Part shown: piece by piece, positions 12,101 through 21,100 of the stretch | Layout: every line of letters starts with the position of its first letter | Numbering within the stretch: the first letter of the stretch is position 1 | From: Symsagittifera roscoffensis | Lineage: Eukaryota; Xenacoelomorpha; Acoela; Convolutidae | Assembly (NCBI RefSeq): GCF_963678635.1 | Contig: NC_087065.1 | Span: forward strand, 74,969,345-75,033,344 | Reading direction: 5' to 3' | DNA length: 64,000 bases | Notes under the pieces: generated by a model | The model's database searches: none | What the model was told of the DNA's origin: nothing | Seen by the model: only the letters and a program-made list of their open reading frames with translations | Program-made: the position numbers and the translations under genes

Positions 12101-15100
12101 AATGGTTTCTGCGTATCTTTCGCGCAGCTCAGGGTCTTTACTTAACCTTCTCTCCAATGATTTAAATTGGGCGAGTGACGAGTAATAATTGTTTGGTAGA
12201 CTGACATTACTATCAATCCAAAGCATAGGCACAATGTATCTTTCGCCATTGTGAACGGTTTCAGAATTGAGGATGGATAAAGCATGTTTATCCGCGGCGG
12301 AACGGGCATCGACTTGTTTGAAAGCACCATACGATTCCAACTCGTACCAGGATTTTATCTGGTCGGTCAGAGAAGAATCTTCAACAACACACTTGAAACA
12401 CGAAGAAGTAGAATTACCGGACGGCGGCAACGGACCACTTAAGACCCAACCTATCGGTAGGCGAACGGAACACGGTGAGTTTTTATCATCTCCCAAGATG
12501 AACTCAATGGGTCTAACGGCGTGGTAGTAGTCTTGTCCGATAATAATTTCAACGTCCTCATAAGTATATTGAATGGGCTTAATAGGTGCTAATTGTGGAT
12601 ATTTATTCTGCAAATCAGCAATATTGATTAATTCGGAACCAATCCGAATACTGTCTTTAACATATGCACAGAGAGAAAATACGAAATCACTATTATTCGG
12701 CTCGGAGGAAACTGTAAACTTGACTCTCTGAGTCTCAACAACGGTGGTCGAATTGAAACCACTAATTGACAAGTTAACGGGCTCCCCTACTAAGCCGAGA
12801 CGCTTTACGAGTGACGAAGACACCCAGGAGTGAGTCGATGCACTATCACAAAGAACCAACGTCAGGAGACTGGTTACATCCGAGGATACACCAAGTGTTG
12901 CAATTGGCAACAACCCTTTAGAAGATTCAATGTCAAGTACATCACTAACAGCGGCATGGGTGGAAGTGTTTGTATTCTCCTTGGATTTGTTTGTTCCAGC
13001 CTTATTCGAGACATTTGAATTTTCCTTCCGAGGAAATATTCTTTCGGCTCCATGGAGCAAGACATTATGTGTGCTATCACACTCTGGCTTCGGGCACTTT
13101 TTTGCTCTAGAATATTGCCGGAAACTATGATTGCCATTGAGGCAAGCGAAGCAAAGTTTCTGTTCAGCTACGTATTTTGCTCGCTGAGTAGCATTCTTTT
13201 CCTTAAAAACAGCACAATTCCACAATGCATGACTACCCTTACACAAAACGCACGGCGGAAACTTAGACTTATCCTGAGACTTATCCTGAGCCTTACTAGT
13301 TACCTGGCTATTGGCTGCAAAAACTTTGGTTGTTTTTGGTTTAACCGGTTCTTCATTTTTTGCCTTAGAGCTGAGTAAACGTAATCTTTCATGCCCCTCG
13401 GACTTTTCTTTCAACCAGTTGTTAAAGTCTAAGAGTGTTGGTCGCTGCCAATTATGTCTAACAGTATGCATCGACCAAGCCTCCTTGAGGTTAGGCGGAA
13501 GTTTACTAACAGCTTGGTTTAACAGGTTAACACTCTTTAGATCATCGTTGAAAGACAATGATTTGAAAACTGCTACGAGGCCAGATATGGCAGAGGAGAA
13601 ACTAATGACATTTTCCGAATTGTGCATCTTAAGTGGAGGAAAAGTATTCAGCTTATCAAGATGCGCACCAACAATGGCATGTGGTTGCCCAAACTTCCGT
13701 TGCAAGGTGGCCAGTGCATCCTTGTACATAACGCCACTATAACTAAACTCCGCAATTGCGGTTTTTGCTTTGCCTGTGACGAGCGTTTTTAAGTATGTCA
13801 ATTTCGTATCATCGGTGAGAACAGCGGAATCAACGGTGGACTTAAACTGACCAAACCATTCGTGCCAGTTTAACGGGTTACCGTCAAACTGGGCTAACTT
13901 CCATTCAGGAAGATGATCTTTGCGGCTATGCATCAATAATTCCGCCAATTCACGAGCGGAGAGAGGTCGATCCGATGAACAACCTTGGTTCGAATAAGCG
14001 GGAGACGGTGCGTAGTCTTCGTTGACTGGCTGATAACCAGTATTAGTTTGATTGACGAAATACGGAACATGTTGGGGATGAACTGGGGGAGTATTAAAAT
14101 ACACAGTCCCACCACTAGTATAAGGAACGGCGGTGTTACACGATGGGACAATAGTTGTCACATTAGAAAAAATGTTTCCAGCATTACAACACTGAGCAGG
14201 CGTGACGATTGGAGTTGTAGCTGCCAATCGCCATAAGTTTGCATCACTTGTGTAGTAATCGTTGATACTAGGTGACACAGTATGCGGAACAAAGGGAAGA
14301 TTATGTTGCGTCTGGACTGGCTCTGCATGGCAGTTAGGTGCCGAAAAGAAAACCGGCGTTGGGTTTACTCCAGAAGATGAGAAGCCACCACCAGCAAATG
14401 CAGGCGACAAAGAAACAAAACCAGAACCGGGTTGGGCCGGTAACATTGGGACAGGTAATGATTCCGGTTGCGCAATGGCAAAACTACCATTAGTTATGTT
14501 TGAACTCATGGTCTGTAAAGGAATAGCAGACGGTGGTGACACGTGTGCACTAGAATGCATATTGTTAACTGGGAATGGAACAGAGGCTGGGAATGAAACA
14601 GAAGCTTGCAATGGCAAACGGCTTGCACTGCCAAATTGAGGCATAGCCCGATGTCCATAACTATGGATTCCAGGGTCACTCAATGCTGTGTGCTCATGGT
14701 TATGACTATTACTGGTGTGAATTGCATGAGCAAGGAGGGCGGAAGTCGTCGGTCCTGACGAAATGGGTACATGAGTGAAGGCCTGCAAACCTGGAGCACT
14801 AGCAACGTCGGGAGGTGCTTGTGAACTAACAGAGTCTACCCAATCATTAGTTCGATCGGTTGCTACCTTTGAAATAGGTTGACTTACTCCTGTTACATTA
14901 CTTTCGGCTACCTTCTCGCTAACCTCAGATGAACTGTCCTCAAGTTCAAACGCTTTCAATTCCATTTCAATTAGTTGCTTTTTATGATTTTCAGCCAATT
15001 GCTCTAGTTCCAGCTGACTTTGTTCGAACTTAAGACGGTTCTCTTGCTCTTTAAGTCTTAAAGATACTTGATACTGCCTTTCCAGCTCCTCATGGCGTCG

Positions 15101-18100
15101 TTTTACTAAAGCTAACTCATGCCGTTTCTCACTTGATGACATAGTGCGAACAGTCGACGTATGACGAGTGGAAGCAGATTTATCAGACTTATGTGAGTCA
15201 AGCTTTCTACTATCCTTAGACTTATTAGAGACCTTAGACCTGTTTTCAGATACTCGTGCTGCTGAATCACTTGTTTTGTGCGAGCGTGAGGATGTCTCAG
15301 ACCTGGTTTGTTGTAAAGATCCCTTGCTCCCTGTAATGCCGGCTGCTGGAAATGACGAAGGTTCAAGGCTCATCTTGTAACTCTGAGCTTCGTGCATTAC
15401 TTTATCGTTCATTTCGGTTACTTTCTTAAGCCAAAGGTCTTGCTGAGCAATAATTTTTTCAGGATTTTCCGTTTTTCCCGCTAACCTAATTAATTGCTCA
15501 TTGACGTCGACAGCTTTTTCCAACGCAATTTTACATTTGTAAACAGCATTATCAATTTTTGTAGTGCGACTATTATTCTCAATGTACTCAAGTAATAATG
15601 AGTGACCTTTGAGCAGCTCATTTTCTAGATTTAGACGGGTTTCGAATAACTTGCGTATCTTGCTTTGGAATTTTTCGTCCATGTTTTTCACAAATTGACA
15701 ATATTCTACGGATGCTCACTTATAGAAAACAATCAATAAAATGAGATACTGTTTTGGTACGTAATTAAATTTGCATTAGTAAATCAACATTAGCTTACAA
15801 GACGGGGGAACTTGACGTCTCAAAGCTTCTACCTGAAGCCTATTTCTTATAGCTTTCCGAGCTTTGAGGGGTAAGCGGTTTCGCTTCTTACGTGTCTTAA
15901 GGATGTTAAGATTAGCGCTATAACGCCTTAGAAGGAGGAGAGTCTTTAACTCAAGGGAAGGAGGCTGGTGAAGCTCTTTGTACTTCTCAATTAGTACCTG
16001 GTCCTTAGCCTTACGCTTAGAGATAAAGTCTTTAACGACGTTGAGAACGAGAATACCTGTTGAACCTAAACTTTCCTCTATATCCTCGGTTCCGTTCCGT
16101 CTACAGTATACGATCGCACAAATGTTTGTCCTATACCTTAATAACAAATTGACAAGTTGCTCACTACTCAGCTTGCGGTTATTGTTGCTGCGGTGCCTAC
16201 TTATCGAGTTATTAATGGCGTCGTGCCAAATTACAAGGTCGTTACGGTGCGACAAATAGTGATGAAGGTAGTACTGTATCGTTTTCTGAGAGTCCCTAGC
16301 GTTAAAGTTCAAACTTAAACCTGGCTTCGTAAAGCAAGTATCTTTGACGCGCTTCTGGGACGGAGCGGGAAGTTTTCGGAGCGCGTGATCCAAAGAACTA
16401 GCTCCTAGAATGAATACCATACACTTAGGGGACCTATGCGACGGCTTCGTTACGCTTAAGTACCAATGGGGTTGGGAAATTAAGTAGGTCGGTTGAACTC
16501 CAACAACACACACGGAGTAAACCTGAGGATGAAAGAATTCAACTTAACTCACTTAATATCACCGTACCTGACCACTTAACTTTACTGTCACGCAACGAAG
16601 TCAATAATATGACGGGCTGAAACGGCTTTGTTTTACTCGAAGCGAACTGGCTTTCAGTTTCACCAATGGTGGGTGGGGGATCAGGCAAATTGGTTAAGTT
16701 CCAACAACACACGCGGAAGAAACCTGAGGATGAAAAAACTCAACTTAATTTGCCTGATATTTCGCTACCAGACCACTTAACATAAGGTTGGTTTCATCTT
16801 ACAGCACAATTTCGCAGAATTCTGGAGACGTTTTGAGGATTTTTTGTTAATTTTTTACTTTTTTCACAAAATTTTTCAGTAAATTTTGGTCAGCAGGTTC
16901 GAGTCATAAACCAATCCAAAAAACTAGTCCAGTACCTCTTGTCTATGTTCCGATTTCACTGATTATTATTCCGTTCACATATATCCAAAAATTTTTGGTA
17001 TCGAGAAAAAATGTCAAGTCAGTTTGTCTATGTACCGACTGTAAGATATTTCAGTTCAACGGAACTGTCCAAAAATTTTGGGTATTGAGAAAAATTACCG
17101 GGGGCTAGCTTGCGGAAAAATTTCTCAAGATGTATGACAGCGTATAAAATTTTATAGCACAATATGAGAGTTTTAAAAGTTTGTCGAGTCTTACAGTTTT
17201 GAAGATTGGGCGGTCACCGGTCTTACACGACACAGACGCTCTCTGCAATCCGCAAGAGACCCTCTGCAATCCGCAACAGACACTCTGCAATCTGCAACCG
17301 ACACTCTGCAATCTGCCACAGACACTCTGCAATCCGCAACAGATGCTCTGCAATCCGCCACAGACACTCTGCAATCTGCAACCGACACTCTGCAATCCGC
17401 TACAGACACTCTGCAATCCGCAACAGATGCTGTGCAATCCGCCACAGACCCTCTGCAATCTGCAACCGACACTCTGCAATCCGCTACAGACACTCTGCAA
17501 TCCGCAACAGATGAATTCCGACCGACAGCACTCTGTTTGAGCCACCTGCTTTCGTACAACTCTGGGGATTCTGCCCTCTACACTCGTGTCGGGAAAACTG
17601 TCCGAGAAACAAATTGAAAGGGAACTATCATCGATCTCGTGTCCCTTGTGGGGCGCCAAAATGTGCGCTCAATCTCCGTTATTTGGTAAAACTATGAAGT
17701 CGAATGCTTTGAATTATAAAGAGTATTTATCGGCAAAGACTCTCAGAAAAATCAATATTTTATCATAATTTTGGTCAAGCATAACATCATATAACTTCAA
17801 TTCTGAACTGTCCGTTTTTGGTACAAAACGGCGCAAGCTAGCCACAAGAACCGGTCGGTAATGTCCTTGAGACAAATTGCTCTTTTTGGCGGTCAACCTT
17901 AATCAAGGCTGAACCGAATTAGAACCAAAAAAAACAGTAAAAAACGGTCAAATGGGGCTATAGCCCCTCGGGTCTACATGTTTTAAGGTCTGCATATGGG
18001 GGGACTCGAACCCTTGACCGTTGGATCCCTTGATTGTCAAAACTATGACGTTAACGTTATAGCTTTAGAAAACTTGAGTCTACATAAACAATGATACTGA

Positions 18101-21100
18101 AATTGAAAACTAACTTTTAATAACTGTCTTTACAAGTCATGGGACAATATGGCCTTCGGAACTTTGAAATATAATGAAATTAAGTTTTGTCGAAGAGGAT
18201 GACACTAAATCATCAAAAGTGAGAAAAAAGCGCAGGTAAAAAATATCTTAAAAAAACATGCTTTCGATGCCCTGAGAGATTTAAGTTTTTCTGCAAGAAT
18301 CTTGACATAATCCAGTGAAATTTTTGCTTTTACTCCGTGAAATGACATAATCTCGTTAAAATTGTGCTGTTAATTTTTATGCACCCTTGACGTAGTAGGT
18401 GAAGCCCCTCCGTTTGCTCTTGTACTCGAGGGTGATTCCGGCAAAGTCCTCCTGGGTCACTATGAAGCTGGGGGGCTTCAATTTGGGGTAGCTGAACTTC
18501 AGGTATTCGTGCAGATTGTCCAGCCCATTCACAAAATCCCGCACGTTCCGACCCAGCACCTGATGGCCATAAAAACCTCTGAGATAAGTTTGAAACTTTT
18601 TTGAAAGTTTTAATTACTCTTTTGATACCAGAGAAACTATTTATTTTTGGTTGTTGTCTTTTTGATCCTCATTTGCATATTCTTTTTTAAAACAAAATAA
18701 ATTGAGCTTTGAAAAAATGCATCGGGCAGAATTGGTTCTAGTTTGTGTGTATTCATGGTCTCAGAACTAAGCGAAAAAAGTGGGTTGTCAAAAAAGTTAA
18801 TAGGATTTCACTGACAATTTTTTGGTCAGCAAAAATGAATTTCCTATTTCTCCCAAAATGCTATAAAAAAGTTTTTTTTTAGTCTATAAATACCCCTGTT
18901 AAGTCCCCTCCTACACCCCCCCCCCCCCCCATGCGTACCCTGAGTATGTCCCTGTAGCCCTTCTTAGTCATCTGGTGCACAAATGTCTCTCCGAACTTGT
19001 ACATGAGTTCGTCCCGACTCAAGTCAAGAATCTCACTGGCTGCTTTGCAGATCCTGTGCATGTATGTCTCACTGTACGCCTAACAAAAACCAAACTTTTG
19101 GATCATTACTTTTGGATCAAACTTTTTTGGATAATTACGAGGCAAAGTTGTGCACTGAATAGGCGCACAAATTTTATGTCTGAATTTTCCTGCTAATTAG
19201 GACTCAATTTGAGGCAATGATTAATATATTGAATGGGCAAGCGAAGAAAGTGTCCGATTTCTAGCTACCCTTTACCTTCTAACTTACCTTTACCTTTTGG
19301 TAAGAAAACTCATTACTTATTCAATGAATTTTACGGACGAATAAACTAGTTTCATTTCAAACGAGAATGAGCCAAATTGACTCGCATTTGACATAGCCCT
19401 GCAGCGACAAGAGAGGATAAAATTGATTAAATTGGATTTTGTACAGCAATTACTTTGGTATAAAATCTATTTATCGGTAACCCATTTGCCTGCATCAATC
19501 GATTCTAGAGACATAAATTATGAGATACGTGTTCACCAAAAACAAAGGATTTCCGTTAGTGCCTAGTTATTTTATTTTCATGGTAATGCTAAATCAAATT
19601 ATTCAGACAAAATGAACATAATTTAAATTTCAAACTCGTTTCTCTCAAAGTGGGCACAGATTAGACAAAATATGAAGGGAACAAAAATTGTTTAGAATTT
19701 TTGAAAAAGGTCATTATGTTTTTTTTCAATTCATCAAAAATTACTCTGAAACTAACAAATTAATTGATGAAAAATTTATATCAAAAAAGCATCTTACCCA
19801 GCCCAACAAAGTTCTAGAGGGGTATAACTTCCAAAAATTTGTTTGAAAGAATATATTTTTGATTGGCAGCTAAAAAGTTTTTGAAAGGTCTACACAACTA
19901 GAAATTTTTTTCGGCGGAGTAAGAGGCTTTTTTATATATAACATTCTCACCAATTAACTTGGTAATTTCAGGAAAAACTTGATTGATAAAAAAAACTCGA
20001 CGTGACTCATTTTGTGGTAGATTTTAGTTGAAACAAGCACACCATATTAATTCTGCTGAAAATCTAAGCAACTTTTATTCTTTTCATTTTTTGTCAAACC
20101 CTAATCGAATTTGATAAAAAAAAAACGTTTAAAAATTCAAATTTTGTTGGTGTCCGGTTAATATATTTCAGCAGTTTATAAAATATGTGTTAAATCTGTA
20201 TATAAAATGCACACTATCTCTAAAATAAAATGTATTGTATAATTAGTATAAATGCAAAAAAATTAGTTGTAGGCCTCAAAAACTTTTTAAAAAATTGCTT
20301 TCGTCCACATTTTTTAGTGTTACAGTGAGCTAAATTCACTTAAAGAGAATTGTCTTCAGCTAACCATTAGTTCCAGGAGATCCTTTCAAAATTTTCTAAA
20401 CACCTTTTTCATGATCAAGCTTTCCAGTGGAATTTTTCATTTGAAATTGACATCAGTTGAAAAATTCGACGTGCATCAATTATTTTTTGCTTCAAGATTC
20501 TCGCATCTTATTGGAGATACACATTATAAATAGCAAATCAAAAACCGTATATGAATTTTTAAAATCAAAGTCTCATTTTATTATAACCAAATGAACTACA
20601 ATTGATCCAAATTCAATAAAATTTTCTGTATGAAATCAATTTTTGATCTTTTTGTCACTGCAAGTCTAGCATTGTTAGAAGACAGACGCTCTGTAAATTT
20701 GAATTTTTGATTTTTCTATTGTCTACAACTGATCAACAAAAAACGCTCAAATTATATGGGTCTATTAGTATTTTATGAGTTTTTTATATGTTTTTCTTCA
20801 AGTGGTTTTATTTTTGCAAACGGAACAGCTGAGTGAATGCCTTGCTTGCATCTGGAAAAATTGAAAATCTAAATCTGAATATACATTTTTAAACTCGAAA
20901 TGTTTTGAAAAAAAAAACTCTGACAATAGAAAAGCTTTTGATTTGAACTCAAGGCACCGGACCAAAACATTGTAACACACTGAATTAACGCGCTTTTGGA
21001 GAGTAATCAGAAACTAAACTACGACAAGAATAACAGCTGAACTGAGATGATACAAGCTTTCCAAAACAAACTTAGAGTGCAACCTGAGAAACCCGGACGC

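Larger units (their letters stand above)
8535..18013 (-). mobile_element. BEL/Pao LTR retrotransposon in cyclase intron 3, sense orientation
   Basis: In minus-strand order: truncated 5' LTR (17662-18013), primer-binding site, 21-bp repeat leader, accessory ORF (15776-16513), gag-protease-RT ORF (11537-15691), RNase H-integrase ORF (8994-11534), polypurine tract and full 3' LTR (8535-9012). Domain order gag, protease, RT, RNase H, integrase and the YMDDYLDS and [14 protein letters not shown] motifs identify the BEL/Pao group. The two LTRs appear identical over their shared 352 bp, which suggests recent insertion. No target-site duplication can be tested because the outer end of the 5' LTR is missing. 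The coding region has one frame break near 11540-11560. Confidence 0.93.

Noticed and set aside
9364-14639. Plus-strand and alternative-frame open frames across the BEL/Pao coding region
   Set aside because: They are shadows of the long gag-pol frames and have no domain content.
17241-17513. CRISPR-like regular repeats
   Set aside because: Units are directly tandem with no spacers, in a eukaryotic retrotransposon leader.
17181-17659. Several overlapping frames on both strands across the 21-bp repeat (Cys/Val-rich heptad repeats)
   Set aside because: A 21-bp unit without stops opens frames automatically. The longest minus frame starts without an ATG at the primer-binding site.
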